NCBI RefSeq assembly: GCF_018449475.1
Contig: NZ_JAHCQH010000012.1
Span: 124,001 to 188,000, forward strand
Length of the DNA stretch: 64,000 nt
Origin: Ancylobacter radicis
Lineage (GTDB): Bacteria > Pseudomonadota > Alphaproteobacteria > Rhizobiales > Xanthobacteraceae
Direction: 5' to 3'
The position numbers were made by a program, and so were the translations under genes. The notes under the pieces are model-generated. The model was not told where the DNA came from and did not search any database. It worked only from the letters and a program-made list of their open reading frames with translations. Numbering within the stretch: the stretch's first letter is position 1; every line of letters begins with the position of its first letter. Of this stretch, positions 16,856 through 25,600 are shown piece by piece.

Positions 16856-16950
16856 CGGCGCCTATTGGCTCGAAGACGGCGCCTGACGGCGCCTATTGGT
16901 TGGAAGACGGCGCCTGAGGCGCCACTAGCTTAAAGACGGCGCGTCATGCG
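16838..16950 (+). repeat. 31-bp tandem repeat overlapping the zwf stop codon
   Basis: Units at 16838-16868 and 16869-16899 differ by one base; a third, shorter unit runs 16900-16923 and a decayed fourth follows. Each carries GAAGACGGCGCCTGA, that is the zwf end and stop codon, and a GGCGCC-TGAC-GGCGCC hairpin. Because 31 is not a multiple of three, the copies are not in one frame, so the repeat is probably structural (a run of hairpins at the transcript end or before pgl). Confidence 0.85.
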
Positions 16951-17061
16951 CTCGTGTAAGGCGCGCCGGGCGCCGAACGGGTAGACTGACAGCCGTGACG
17001 TCGCAGGACGACGAACAGGACACGCCGGCCACGGCCGGCGGCAGGGTGAGGGAGCGTAAGC

Positions 17062-17754
17062 GTGCCGGACATGCATGAACTCAAGGACAGCGCCGATGTG
17101 GCGCGGGCGCTGGCGGACCATGTGGCGGCGGCCCTTGCCGCGCGCGTGGCCCGCGACGGGATGGCGAGCCTCGCCGTCTCCGGCGGGCGCACCCCCACCC
17201 GCTTCTTCGAGGAGCTGTCCACCCGCGACCTGCCCTGGGACAAGATCGCCGTCACGCTGGTGGATGAGCGTTGGGTGCGCGAGACCTCCGAACGGTCCAA
17301 TGCCCGCCTCGTCCGGCAGCACCTGATTCGGAACAAGGCCGCCGCCGCCAAATTCGTGCCGCTCGCCAATGACGCGCCAAGCCCGGAAGCCGGGCTGTTC
17401 GCCGTCAATGAGGCGCTGGAGGATCTCCCCTGGCCGCTCGCCTGCGCCGTGCTCGGCATGGGCGATGACGGACATACCGCCTCCTTCTTTCCGGGCGGCG
17501 ATCATCTGGAAGAAGCGATCGACCCCGACGGGACGCTCGGCCTCATTGCCATGAACGCCCCCAATGCCGGCGAGCCGCGCATCACCCTCACTTTGCCGGT
17601 TCTGCTGGCCGCCGATTCGCTGGCGCTGCACATCGAGGGCGAAGCGAAGCGCCCGGTGCTGGCACAGGCGATGGAAGATGGACCGGCTACCGACATGCCG
17701 ATCCGTGCCGTTCTGCGCGCCAAGCGGCCGCTCGACATTTTCTGGTGCCCGTGA
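17062..17754 (+). CDS. pgl: 6-phosphogluconolactonase
   Basis: 230 residues starting at GTG 17062, which has GAGGGAG seven bases upstream; an ATG three codons later is an alternative. The family motifs are LAVSGGRTPTRFFEEL (substrate phosphate site), VTLVDERWV, SNARLVRQHL and GMGDDGHTASFFPG, then LTLPVLLAADSLALHIEG. It hydrolyses 6-phosphogluconolactone to 6-phosphogluconate in the cytoplasm. It is set between zwf and edd; the gap to zwf is 206 bp and holds the 31-bp repeats, and the gap to edd holds a RIME-like element and a long inverted repeat, so the three genes may not be one simple transcript. Confidence 0.93.
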   Translation: MPDMHELKDSADVARALADHVAAALAARVARDGMASLAVSGGRTPTRFFEELSTRDLPWDKIAVTLVDERWVRETSERSNARLVRQHLIRNKAAAAKFVPLANDAPSPEAGLFAVNEALEDLPWPLACAVLGMGDDGHTASFFPGGDHLEEAIDPDGTLGLIAMNAPNAGEPRITLTLPVLLAADSLALHIEGEAKRPVLAQAMEDGPATDMPIRAVLRAKRPLDIFWCP

Positions 17755-17779
17755 CCGTCCGTCACCCGCACCCCCGCAA

Positions 17780-17841
17780 GAGCATTTTCCAGCGAAGTGG
17801 ATTCCGGTCCGCGTGAGGAAAATGCGTCAGAACAGTAACCT
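17780..17841 (-). repeat. RIME-like intergenic repeat, copy 2
   Basis: The reverse complement of this stretch aligns with 8547-8606, sharing GACGCATTTTC, TCACGCG, ACCGGAATCCAC and the flanking CTAG. It sits right after pgl and joins the long inverted repeat at 17840-17883. Confidence 0.6.
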
Positions 17842-17883
17842 AGAGCGTGTTCGGTGAATCGGAGTTCACCGAACACGCTCTAG
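17840..17883. repeat. 19-bp perfect inverted repeat between pgl and edd
   Basis: CTAGAGCGTGTTCGGTGAA at 17840-17858 and its exact reverse complement at 17865-17883, separated by six bases. No T-run follows on either strand closely. It begins with the CTAG end of the RIME-like copy, so the two may be one compound element. It could act as a bidirectional hairpin or a protein site in front of edd. Confidence 0.85.
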
Positions 17884-17931
17884 AAGACACAGCCGGCGTC
17901 GTCCGGCCGTTGACCACCTGAGGAGAGCCGC

Positions 17932-19770
17932 ATGGCCGATGCCATCCCGTCCAGCGTGAATGCCCGTATCGGCGAGGTCACGGAACGCATTGCCAAGCGG
18001 TCCCACGACGCCCGCGCGCGCTATCTGGATCGCATCGCCGCCGCCGCCGAGCGCGGCCCCGGCCGCGCCAAGCTCGGCTGCGCCAACCAGGCCCACGGCT
18101 TCGCCGCCTGCGGCCCCTCCGACAAGGCGATGCTGCGCGAGGGCGCCGGCGCCAACCTCGCCATCGTCACCGCCTATAACGACATGCTCTCGGCCCACCA
18201 GCCCTATGAGAACTATCCCGAACTGATCCGTGCCGCCGCCCGCGCCGCCGGTGGTGTGGCGCAGGTCGCCGGCGGGGTGCCGGCGATGTGCGACGGCATT
18301 ACCCAGGGCGAGGCCGGCATGGAATTGTCGCTGTTCTCGCGCGACGTGATCGCGCTGGCGACGGCGGTGGCGCTGTCGCATCAGACCTTCGACGCGGCGG
18401 TGTTCCTCGGCATCTGCGACAAGATCGTGCCGGGCCTCGTCATCGGCGCGCTCTCCTTCGGCCATCTGCCGGCGGTGTTCATCCCGGCCGGGCCGATGAC
18501 CTCGGGCCTGCCCAATGACGAGAAGGCGAAGATCCGCCAGCTCTTTGCCGAAGGCAAGATCGGGCGCGATGCGCTGCTGGAAGCCGAGGCGCAGTCCTAT
18601 CACGGGCCGGGCACCTGCACCTTCTACGGCACCGCCAACACCAACCAGATGATGATGGAGATCATGGGCCTGCATCTGCCCGGCGCCTCCTTCGTCAACC
18701 CGAACACGCCGCTGCGCGAGGCGCTGACCACCGCGGCGGCCGAACGCGCCATGGCGATCACCGCGCTCGGCAATGACTACACGCCGGTCGGCCGGATGCT
18801 GGACGAGAAGGTGTTCGTCAATGGCGTGGTCGGCCTGCACGCCACCGGCGGCTCGACCAACCACACGCTGCACGTCGTCGCCATGGCGGCGGCGGCCGGC
18901 ATCAAGCTGACCTGGGACGATTTTTCCGATCTCGCCGAGGTCGTCCCGCTGCTCTGCCGCGTCTACCCGAACGGCAAGGCGGATGTGAACCACTTCCATG
19001 CCGCCGGCGGCATGGCTTTCGTCATCCGCTCGCTGCTCGGCGAGGGTCTTCTGCACCGGGACGTCGAGACCGTGTGGGGCGGCGACCTCGGCGTCTATAC
19101 GCGCGAGCCGGTGCTCACCTCTGAGGGCGCGCTCGACTGGCGCGACGGCACATCGGTGAGCGGCGACGAGACGGTGCTGCGCGGCGCCACCGCGCCGTTC
19201 CAGGCCACCGGCGGGCTGCGGCTGCTGGCGGGCGATCTCGGCAAGGCGGTGATCAAGACCTCGGCCATCGCGCCGGAGCGCCACATCATCGAGGCGCCGG
19301 CACGGGTGTTCCACAGCCAGGAGGAGCTTCAGGCCGCGTTCAAGGCGGGGTCGCTGACCGGCGATTTCGTCGCCGTGGTGCGCTATCAGGGTCCCAAGGC
19401 CAATGGCATGCCCGAACTGCACAAGCTGATGCCGCCGCTCGGCGTTCTTCAGGATCGCGGCAACAAGGTCGCGCTGGTCACGGATGGCCGCCTGTCCGGC
19501 GCCTCCGGCAAGGTGCCGGCGGCCATCCATGTCACCCCCGAGGCCGCCGATGGCGGGCCGATCGCCCTGATCCGCAATGGTGACATGATCCGCCTCGACG
19601 CGGTGGCGGGCACGCTGACCGTACTGGTGGACGCGGAAGCCTGGGCCGAGCGCGCCCCGGTGCCGGCCAATCTTGCCGCCTCGCATGTCGGCGTCGGGCG
19701 CGAACTGTTCGCCGCGTTCCGCGCCGCCGTCGGCACGGCCGATACCGGCGCCAGCATCTTCGCGGTGTAG
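17932..19770 (+). CDS. edd: phosphogluconate dehydratase (6-phosphogluconate dehydratase)
   Basis: 612 residues, the usual length for Edd. Start ATG 17932 with AGGAGAG upstream. IlvD/Edd family blocks: [26 protein letters not shown] (iron-sulfur ligand Cys), [18 protein letters not shown] (second Cys), [12 protein letters not shown], and the C-terminal [20 protein letters not shown]. It dehydrates 6-phosphogluconate to KDPG, the committed Entner-Doudoroff step, using a [4Fe-4S] cluster. The KDPG aldolase gene (eda) is not in this window. Third gene of the zwf-pgl-edd set. Confidence 0.97.
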   Translation: MADAIPSSVNARIGEVTERIAKRSHDARARYLDRIAAAAERGPGRAKLGCANQAHGFAACGPSDKAMLREGAGANLAIVTAYNDMLSAHQPYENYPELIRAAARAAGGVAQVAGGVPAMCDGITQGEAGMELSLFSRDVIALATAVALSHQTFDAAVFLGICDKIVPGLVIGALSFGHLPAVFIPAGPMTSGLPNDEKAKIRQLFAEGKIGRDALLEAEAQSYHGPGTCTFYGTANTNQMMMEIMGLHLPGASFVNPNTPLREALTTAAAERAMAITALGNDYTPVGRMLDEKVFVNGVVGLHATGGSTNHTLHVVAMAAAAGIKLTWDDFSDLAEVVPLLCRVYPNGKADVNHFHAAGGMAFVIRSLLGEGLLHRDVETVWGGDLGVYTREPVLTSEGALDWRDGTSVSGDETVLRGATAPFQATGGLRLLAGDLGKAVIKTSAIAPERHIIEAPARVFHSQEELQAAFKAGSLTGDFVAVVRYQGPKANGMPELHKLMPPLGVLQDRGNKVALVTDGRLSGASGKVPAAIHVTPEAADGGPIALIRNGDMIRLDAVAGTLTVLVDAEAWAERAPVPANLAASHVGVGRELFAAFRAAVGTADTGASIFAV

Positions 19771-19797
19771 GCCTTTGAACGGAAAGTGCCGGCGCGG

Positions 19798-20856
19798 TCA
19801 GTAGACCGGGCCGACCTTGCCGAGCGGCAGCATGCCCAAAAAGATCCGCCCGTCGCGGAAGGTGAAGGGGAAGGTGCTGGCCGGCGCGCCGTCAAGCGTG
19901 CCGGGCATGCCGACCACCGACAGCGCCGGGGCGAGGTTCACCATGAAGGGCGGCATCAGGCCGGCGGCCGAGAGCGCGCCCATCAGCGCCGGCGCATTGC
20001 TCATGGCGAGGTTGATGGTGCCGATTGGGCGGCGCTGCGCGTCGAGGCCGATCTCGCCGGTGGCGTTCATCGATCCGCCGCCGCCGCTCAGCCGCGCTTC
20101 CAGCAGCTTCACCCGCCCGCCGGCGGCCTGCCAGGCTTCCAGCCGCGCGACCGGCAGCATCACCGCCCGCCAGTCCGGCACCTGCGTCGCGGTCATTTCC
20201 AGATCGCCGTCGATCGGCGCCGTGCCGGCCCCCGCCGTCAGCCCCGTCGCCCCCTTCACCCCGGCGGCGATGTCCACCGTCGCGGCATCGGCGCCGGGCG
20301 TGTGGCGGACATGCATCTCGGCGTGGCGGGCGGTGAAATAGGTCGTGCCGCCCTGCGCCAGCGCATAATCATTGGCGGCGAGCGACAGACGGTCCAGCTC
20401 GCCCCCGCGACCGACGCCGCTGACCTGCAGCAGCGTCCAGTTGGCGATCACGTCCCCGCCATTGGCGGGGGTCGAGATCACGCCCGGCCCGTCGAACTCG
20501 GCGATGATGTGACGCGGATTCCACACCTGCGCCACCGCATGCGCGCGGGCCGCGCGGGCGCTGCCCCCGACCGGGTCGGTGAAGGTGACGGTCGGCGCGG
20601 TGCAGATCAGCTCGAAGCGGAAGGGAAAGCCGCCGAACTGGCGGTCGGCGCAGCTCCAGTTCCGCCCCTTGGTGGCTTCCGCCGCCATCCAGCCATCGAT
20701 CTCGGCCATCACCCGGCCGGAGGCGTAGAACCACGCGCCGGTCCAGCCGAGCCCGCCGATCACGATGAACGCGAACAGGCCCAGCATGAGCCACGGGCGG
20801 GGACGCCGCGCCGGGGACGGTGCAGAGGCGGGCTCCGGTGCATCGGGAAGGCTCAT
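19798..20856 (-). CDS. DUF2125 domain-containing protein
   Basis: 352 residues. A Pro-rich cytoplasmic N-terminus, one membrane anchor ([23 protein letters not shown], about residues 22-44), then a periplasmic domain with [33 protein letters not shown], and a C-terminal [22 protein letters not shown]. These blocks are typical of alphaproteobacterial DUF2125 proteins, whose role is not established; the fold may be related to large lipid-transfer or AsmA-like envelope proteins. It converges with edd, 27 bp away. Confidence 0.8.
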   Translation of the reverse strand: MSLPDAPEPASAPSPARRPRPWLMLGLFAFIVIGGLGWTGAWFYASGRVMAEIDGWMAAEATKGRNWSCADRQFGGFPFRFELICTAPTVTFTDPVGGSARAARAHAVAQVWNPRHIIAEFDGPGVISTPANGGDVIANWTLLQVSGVGRGGELDRLSLAANDYALAQGGTTYFTARHAEMHVRHTPGADAATVDIAAGVKGATGLTAGAGTAPIDGDLEMTATQVPDWRAVMLPVARLEAWQAAGGRVKLLEARLSGGGGSMNATGEIGLDAQRRPIGTINLAMSNAPALMGALSAAGLMPPFMVNLAPALSVVGMPGTLDGAPASTFPFTFRDGRIFLGMLPLGKVGPVY

Positions 20857-21045
20857 CGGGAATTCCTCGTGGGCATCGCGTCAAGCTGGTCCGCGCGTGC
20901 GGCGCGGGTGTGGCGGATCGCCGGGCTCACCGCAACCTCTTACGTTCATGCCCCCTCTTACGTCATAGTCTCGCCGCGAGCGACGGCTTTATCCCCGCCC
21001 GCCACCTCCTTGCCCGCCGCCTTTCCCTCCTGACGGTTTGCCGAC

Positions 21046-21582
21046 ATGAGTGCCTCCTCCCCCGCCGACGAACTCTGGGTCTTCGGCTATGGCTCGCTGA
21101 TGTGGAATCCGGGCTTCGCCTTTGAGGAGCGGGTGCCGGGAAAGCTGATCGGCGCGCATCGCTCCTTCTGCGTGAAATCGGTGCATTGGCGTGGCACGCC
21201 GGAAAAGCCCGGCCTCGTGCTCGGTCTCGATCAGGGCGGGGCCTGCATCGGCATCGCCTTCCGCATCGCCCCCGAGCGGGCGGAGCACACGCTGGCCTAT
21301 CTGCGCGAGCGCGAGCAGGTGACCAACATCTACCGCGAAGGGGTGCGCCGGGTCTGGCTGCGGGATGGCAGCCAGCGGGCGGTGCGCGCGGTCACCTTCC
21401 TGGTCGATCGCGGCCATGCGCAATATGCCGGCGCGCTCGCGCGCGAGGAAAGGCTGCACCTGATCCGGCAGGGCCATGGGGTCGGCGGGCCGAACATTGA
21501 TTACGTCACCGCCACCGCCGGCCACCTCGCCGAACTCGGCATCGAGGATCGCGAACTGCGCTGGCTGGTCGAGCGGCTTTAG
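21046..21582 (+). CDS. gamma-glutamylcyclotransferase (ChaC-like)
   Basis: 178 residues. The GGCT-fold phosphate-like loop VFGYGSLMWNPGF is near the N-terminus, followed by CVKSVHWRGTPEKPGLVLGLD and a helix YLREREQVTNIY containing the catalytic Glu; VDRGHAQYAG and LIRQGHGVGGPNIDYV are further ChaC blocks. ChaC-type enzymes break glutathione into 5-oxoproline and Cys-Gly in the cytoplasm. It is divergent from the DUF2125 gene. No cation transporter is next to it, so the historical link to chaA is not supported here. Confidence 0.88.
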   Translation: MSASSPADELWVFGYGSLMWNPGFAFEERVPGKLIGAHRSFCVKSVHWRGTPEKPGLVLGLDQGGACIGIAFRIAPERAEHTLAYLREREQVTNIYREGVRRVWLRDGSQRAVRAVTFLVDRGHAQYAGALAREERLHLIRQGHGVGGPNIDYVTATAGHLAELGIEDRELRWLVERL

Positions 21583-21611
21583 GGGCCCGGCGCGGCCGCC
21601 CGGCAACCGCC

Positions 21612-21938
21612 TTACATGGGCGCGAGCGAGCCGCTGTCGGTATCGAGCAGGATGCGCAGATGGATTTCCTGCGCGCCCATGGCATAGGCGGCGGCGCGGG
21701 CACGGGCCCCGGCCGGGCCGCTCCACATCGCCACGCGGCGCCCGCCCTCGGTGCGCACCGCCATGGCGACCGCATCGGGATAGTCCGGCGCGTCGTCGAC
21801 GCCATAGACCGAATAGACCTGACGCCGGCCATCGGGCCCGCGCCACAGACGGAAACGGCGGGCCAGCAGCGCGTCTGCGGCGCTGAGCGGGCCGTCATCG
21901 GTAAGCGAATCGCTGTGCTTCGGATCGCGTGTGATCAT
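21612..21938 (-). CDS. hypothetical protein (small, soluble)
   Basis: 108 residues from the ATG reading MITRDPKHSD; the frame is open to 21998 but the promoter candidate at 21946-21973 lies inside that stretch, which argues for the inner start. The protein has no membrane segment or signal. It contains RRFRLWRGPDGRRQVYSVYGVDD and, near the end, AMGAQEIHLRILLDTD; an internal RRVAMWSGPAGARARA. I do not recognise a family. It converges on the ChaC-like gene. Codon use is like its neighbours, so it appears to be a real chromosomal gene. Confidence 0.6.
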   Translation of the reverse strand: MITRDPKHSDSLTDDGPLSAADALLARRFRLWRGPDGRRQVYSVYGVDDAPDYPDAVAMAVRTEGGRRVAMWSGPAGARARAAAYAMGAQEIHLRILLDTDSGSLAPM

Positions 21939-21945
21939 GAGAACA

Positions 21946-21973
21946 AATCTAGAACATCCAGCCACGGCGTCAA
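21946..21973 (-). promoter_or_regulatory. promoter candidate for the small hypothetical gene
   Basis: On the minus strand: -35 TTGACG (21968-21973), a 16-base spacer, -10 TAGATT (21946-21951). The start codon at 21938 lies only seven bases after the -10, so the transcript would be leaderless or nearly so. Confidence 0.4.
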
Positions 21974-22030
21974 CACGCCTTGCAGCCTGAATCCGCAAGG
22001 AGGCCGGAATGTTCCCGTTACGTGATCACG

Positions 22031-22714
22031 TCAGGGTGTGGGACCGTCCGGCATGGTGCCGATTTCCGAGGTGACGGCCGGCCAGGGACCGATGCCGACA
22101 TAGGCGGCGAGGAATTTCAGATATTCGACGAAGAACAGCCGGATAGTGGCGAGCGCGCCCCACCAGTTGGCCTCGCGCGGCCCGCGCGCCACCACCGGAT
22201 AGGGCAGCAGCGCGATGTCCGGCATGGCCCGCCGCAGTTCCACCAGGGCCCGCGGCATGTGCCAGGCGGAGGTGACGACAATGAGCGAGCGGAAATCATT
22301 GGCGCGCGCCCACACCGCCGTCTCGATCGCGTTGCCGCGGGTGTTGAGCGCCGAGCGGCCGAGTTCGACGCAGCATTCCAGCGCCTCGCGGGTTGCCGGC
22401 ACGGTGCGGCTGATCTCGGTCAGCGTGGTGTCGGGATGCACGCCGGTGATCAGCAGCCTCTTGCCGCGCCGCTCGGTCAGCAGGATCGTCGCGTCGGTGA
22501 TGCGGTCGGCGCCGCCGGTGAGCACGACGATGCCGTCGGCCGTGGGCAGGGTCGCCGACGGCCCCCGCTCCAGCGAGAACAGGAAGATCGCGAAACCGGT
22601 CAACACCAGCACGATCACCGCCACGGCGCAGAACAAGCCGACGCGCAGCAGAGGCGGCATCGAGCGGCGGCGCTGGGGGCCGGGTGCGGGATCTGGCATG
22701 GCGAGGGTCGACAC
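22031..22714 (-). CDS. YdcF family protein (DUF218, ElyC/SanA-like)
   Basis: 227 residues. One N-terminal membrane anchor (LLRVGLFCAVAVIVLVLTGFAIFLF), then the DUF218 fold with DGIVVLTGGADRITDA, RLLITGVHPDTT, a conserved acidic CCVELGRSALNTRGNAIET and VVTSAWHMPRALVELRRAMP. DUF218 proteins are inner-membrane-linked and are implicated in envelope and peptidoglycan precursor homeostasis (E. coli ElyC, SanA). It follows ftsE-ftsX with a 10-bp gap; this ftsE-ftsX-ydcF order is common in alphaproteobacteria and points to cell-envelope work. Confidence 0.85.
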   Translation of the reverse strand: MSTLAMPDPAPGPQRRRSMPPLLRVGLFCAVAVIVLVLTGFAIFLFSLERGPSATLPTADGIVVLTGGADRITDATILLTERRGKRLLITGVHPDTTLTEISRTVPATREALECCVELGRSALNTRGNAIETAVWARANDFRSLIVVTSAWHMPRALVELRRAMPDIALLPYPVVARGPREANWWGALATIRLFFVEYLKFLAAYVGIGPWPAVTSEIGTMPDGPTP

Positions 22715-22724
22715 GTGAACAAGC

Positions 22725-23717
22725 CTAGCTGATGCGGCGCAGGGTGCGATAGACGGTGAGGCGCGAGGTGATCGCCGTTACCAGCGCGACCAGCACCGAC
22801 ACGCCGAGAATACCGCCATAACCGCGCCCATCGAGGGCGATGGCGCCGATCAGCGTATCCGCCCGCGAGGTGAGGCCGAGCCAACCCGGCAGGGTGGCGC
22901 TGAAAAAGAACAGCGCCATCGCCGCGCCGCCGCCGATCAGCCCACCCTTGAGTCCCACCCAGAGGAAATGCTGCTGGAATTCGGCCGCGATGAAGGCGTC
23001 GCGGGCGCCGACGAAATGCAGCACCTCGACGATGGCACGGGCCGCATCCACCGCCGCGCGCGTGGCAAAGACGACGGAGAGCACTGTCGCCGCGCCGACC
23101 AAAGCGAGCACGGCGAGGCCGATCAGCACCACCAGCCGGGCCGTGGTGAGCAGCCGGTCGGACCATTGCCGGTGATCGTCGAAACTGGCGGACGGCACCT
23201 GCGCCGCCAGCCCCGCGCGCAGCGCCAGCAGGGTCTGGGCGCCGGCCTCGGGCGCCAGCTTGACGATGACGAGGCGCGGCACCGGCAGGCTGGCAATGTC
23301 GAGCCCCGAGCCGAGCCAGGGTTCGAGCAGCGCCGCCGTCTCCGCATTGCCGAGCGCCTGCGCGTCCGCGACGCCCGGCGTCGCCCGCGCCACCGCCACC
23401 GCCTTGTCGAGCGCGGCGGCCACGTCGAGCCCGTCCCCCGGCTTGATCTGGATGGTCGTCTCGCGGGCGATCTGCGAGGTCCAGTCGGCCGCCACGGTCC
23501 GCACCGCCGCCACGCTGCCGATGGTCAGCCCGGCGAGAAAGGTCATGATGGCGACCACCGCGACCAGCGCGCTGCCGGTGATGGTCGCGCTCGGCACGAT
23601 GGAGCGGGGCTGCGGGCGGCCCTGACGCTGCTCATGCCCCTCCTCGCCCGCAGCGGCGTGGTGCCCGCGCAGGCGAGAGAACAGCGAGAAGGGGTGGCGC
23701 GCGGGGGTCTCAGTCAT
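22725..23717 (-). CDS. ftsX: cell division protein FtsX (ABC transporter permease)
   Basis: 330 residues. A cytoplasmic N-terminus, then four membrane segments in the FtsX/MacB layout: ITGSALVAVVAIMTFLAGLTIG, a large periplasmic loop (about residues 75-190), then LVVLIGLAVLALVGAATVLSV, a third near the FLWVGLKGGLIGGGAAMALFF stretch, and a fourth GGILGVSVLVALVTAITS. FtsX with FtsE forms a non-transporting ABC complex at the division site that activates peptidoglycan hydrolases via EnvC-type partners; an EnvC-like gene occurs at 53229-54569. Starts 8 bases inside the end of ftsE, so the two are translationally coupled. Confidence 0.85.
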   Translation of the reverse strand: MTETPARHPFSLFSRLRGHHAAAGEEGHEQRQGRPQPRSIVPSATITGSALVAVVAIMTFLAGLTIGSVAAVRTVAADWTSQIARETTIQIKPGDGLDVAAALDKAVAVARATPGVADAQALGNAETAALLEPWLGSGLDIASLPVPRLVIVKLAPEAGAQTLLALRAGLAAQVPSASFDDHRQWSDRLLTTARLVVLIGLAVLALVGAATVLSVVFATRAAVDAARAIVEVLHFVGARDAFIAAEFQQHFLWVGLKGGLIGGGAAMALFFFSATLPGWLGLTSRADTLIGAIALDGRGYGGILGVSVLVALVTAITSRLTVYRTLRRIS

Positions 23718-24369
23718 AGACCGTCAGCCGCCCCTGATTGATGACGAGCCGGCGGGCGTCAAACTGGTCCATCAGCCCGATGTCGTGGGTGGCGATCAGC
23801 ACCGAGGTGCCGGTCTTGTGCAGTTCGAGAAACAGCCGCATCAGCCGGCGGGCAAGGCCGGGATCGACATTGCCGGTCGGCTCGTCGGCCAGCAGGATTT
23901 CCGGCCGGCTGATCAGCGCGCGGGCGATGGCGGCGCGCTGCTTCTCGCCGCCGGAGAGCACGGGCGGCAGCACATGCATGCGCTCGCCGAGCCCGACCCA
24001 TTGCAGCAGTTCGCGCACCTCGGCCCGGTAGCTCGCCTCTTCCTTTTCCTGCACGCGCAGCGGCAGGGCGACGTTCTCATAGGTGGTGAGATGGTCGAGC
24101 AAGCGGAAATCCTGGAACACGATGCCGATGCGCTGGCGCAGCGCCGCGGTTTCATCGGGCCCGAGTTTCGCCGCATCACGGCCGAAGATGTTGATCAGCC
24201 CGCGCGTCGGCCGCAGCGAGAGAAACAGCAGGCGCAGCAGCGTCGTCTTGCCGGCGCCGGAAGGCCCGGTGAGGAACTGGAACGAATGCGGCGGTATGCC
24301 GAAGGTGACGTCCCGCAGCACTTCCGGCCCCATGCCGTAGCGCAGGCCGACATTCTCGAATCGGACCAA
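23710..24369 (-). CDS. ftsE: cell division ATP-binding protein FtsE
   Basis: 219 residues, the usual FtsE length. MVRFENVGLRYGMGPEVLRDVTF opens the ATPase; Walker A GPSGAGKTTLLRLL, Q-loop IVFQDFRLLDHLTTYENVALPL (typical of FtsE), signature LSGGEKQRAAIARAL, Walker B ILLADEPTGNVDP and switch His in LIATHD are all present. It hydrolyses ATP to drive FtsX-dependent activation of cell-wall hydrolases. First gene of the ftsE-ftsX-ydcF group; hpt starts divergently 203 bp away. Confidence 0.93.
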   Translation of the reverse strand: MVRFENVGLRYGMGPEVLRDVTFGIPPHSFQFLTGPSGAGKTTLLRLLFLSLRPTRGLINIFGRDAAKLGPDETAALRQRIGIVFQDFRLLDHLTTYENVALPLRVQEKEEASYRAEVRELLQWVGLGERMHVLPPVLSGGEKQRAAIARALISRPEILLADEPTGNVDPGLARRLMRLFLELHKTGTSVLIATHDIGLMDQFDARRLVINQGRLTVYD

Positions 24370-24572
24370 CAGTTCTTTCCCTCGACGCTCCGCCCGGGGC
24401 GGATGATTCTCGCCTGAGCACTCCTAGCATAGAGCGCGGGTCCATGCGCCAAAACGCCGAGCGCCGGTACCCGATGGCAGCCCGGTCGGGGACAACTGGA
24501 CGCGATGGTCCCGCGCGTTCATCTTGGGCGAAGGAAAAGGGCGGCCGCAAGCGCCGCCGCAACGAGGACCGC

Positions 24573-25172
24573 ATGACCAAGCCGACGGAGACCGGCGCCA
24601 CGGGCGCCGAGAGCGATATGAACCTTTCCCAGACCCTGCTGCCGCATGTGGAAGTGCTGTATGACGCGGAGGCGATCGCGGTCCGCAACAGCGAACTGGT
24701 GGACGAAATCGTCGCCGCCCGGCCGCAGAAGCTGGTCGTCATCGCCGTGCTGAAGGGCAGCTTCGTGTTCGCCGCCGATCTGATCCGCGCCATGCATCAT
24801 GCCGGGCTGGCACCGGAGGTCGAGTTCATCACCCTGTCGAGCTACCGCGACGCGCGGGTGTCCTCCGGCCATGTCACCGTGCTCAGGGACATCGAGACCG
24901 AGGTGCGCGGGCGCGACGTGCTGCTGGTGGACGACATCCTCGAATCCGGCCGCACCCTCGCCTTCGCCAAGGATCTTCTGGCCGCGCGCGGCGCCAACCG
25001 GGTGATGGTCTGCGTGCTCCTGGAAAAGCCGCACAAGCGCGCGGTGCAGATCGACGCCGATTTCGTCGGCTTCAAATGCCCGGATTATTTCGTCGTGGGC
25101 TATGGCATGGACGTGTCGCACGCCTACCGGCAATTGCCCTTCATCGGCTACATCCCCGACGCCGAGGGGTGA
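24573..25172 (+). CDS. hpt: hypoxanthine phosphoribosyltransferase
   Basis: 199 residues from ATG 24573, chosen for AACGAGGACC just upstream; the frame is open to 24444. Family blocks: VIAVLKGSFVFAADLIRAM, VEFITLSSYRDARVSSGHV, the PRPP-binding signature LLVDDILESGRTL (residues 118-130), and VGFKCPDYFVVGYGMD near the end. It converts hypoxanthine (and usually guanine) with PRPP to IMP/GMP in purine salvage. Divergent from ftsE. A 648-bp repeat-rich gap follows. Confidence 0.93.
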   Translation: MTKPTETGATGAESDMNLSQTLLPHVEVLYDAEAIAVRNSELVDEIVAARPQKLVVIAVLKGSFVFAADLIRAMHHAGLAPEVEFITLSSYRDARVSSGHVTVLRDIETEVRGRDVLLVDDILESGRTLAFAKDLLAARGANRVMVCVLLEKPHKRAVQIDADFVGFKCPDYFVVGYGMDVSHAYRQLPFIGYIPDAEG

Positions 25173-25436
25173 CGCGCGGGGAGCGGCTTGGGTCTGTCGG
25201 GTGTGTCGACCGCGCGCCGCTCGCGTGCCGGTTGAGCGGGCGGGCTGGACGTGCAAGCTCGGGCGTGCAGGGTCGGGGCGCTGCTGACGGAGACCGGCGT
25301 GTTCCACAAGACGGAACCCCTCACCGACGACGCGGGGATTTGAGAGGGCGTGGGTGACGGGCAGCCGGGCCCAGGGGGAAACAGGCGCCACGTCGCTGGC
25401 GGTCCTGCTGCCGACGTTGGCCGCTCAAACACCGTC

Positions 25437-25459
25437 ATGGCCGGGCTTGACCCGGCCAT
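25437..25459. repeat. REP-like palindrome (ATGGCCGGG-N5-CCCGGCCAT)
   Basis: Perfect 9-bp inverted repeat around CTTGA, in copy 1 of the tandem duplication. Flanked by GTC and CCACGTC as in other family members. Confidence 0.7.
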
Positions 25460-25559
25460 CCACGTCTTCCCTGCGTGGCGCTAGGGGGGCAGGGCCCGGA
25501 GGGGACAGGCACCACGTCGCTGCTGGCCCTGCTGCCGACGTTACCGCTCATACAGCGTC

Positions 25560-25600
25560 ATGGCCGTCCCCGGACGTGATCCGGGGATCAGCCCGGCCAT
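25560..25600. repeat. nested REP-like palindrome
   Basis: Outer arms ATGGCC / GGCCAT enclose a TCCCCGGA...TCCGGGGA palindrome. It combines the two arm types seen separately at 10122 and 25437. Confidence 0.65.

Noticed and set aside
16638-16917. Short plus frames ending in repeated DGAYWLEDGA
   Set aside because: They are frame-shifted readings of the 31-bp repeats at the zwf end, not separate genes.
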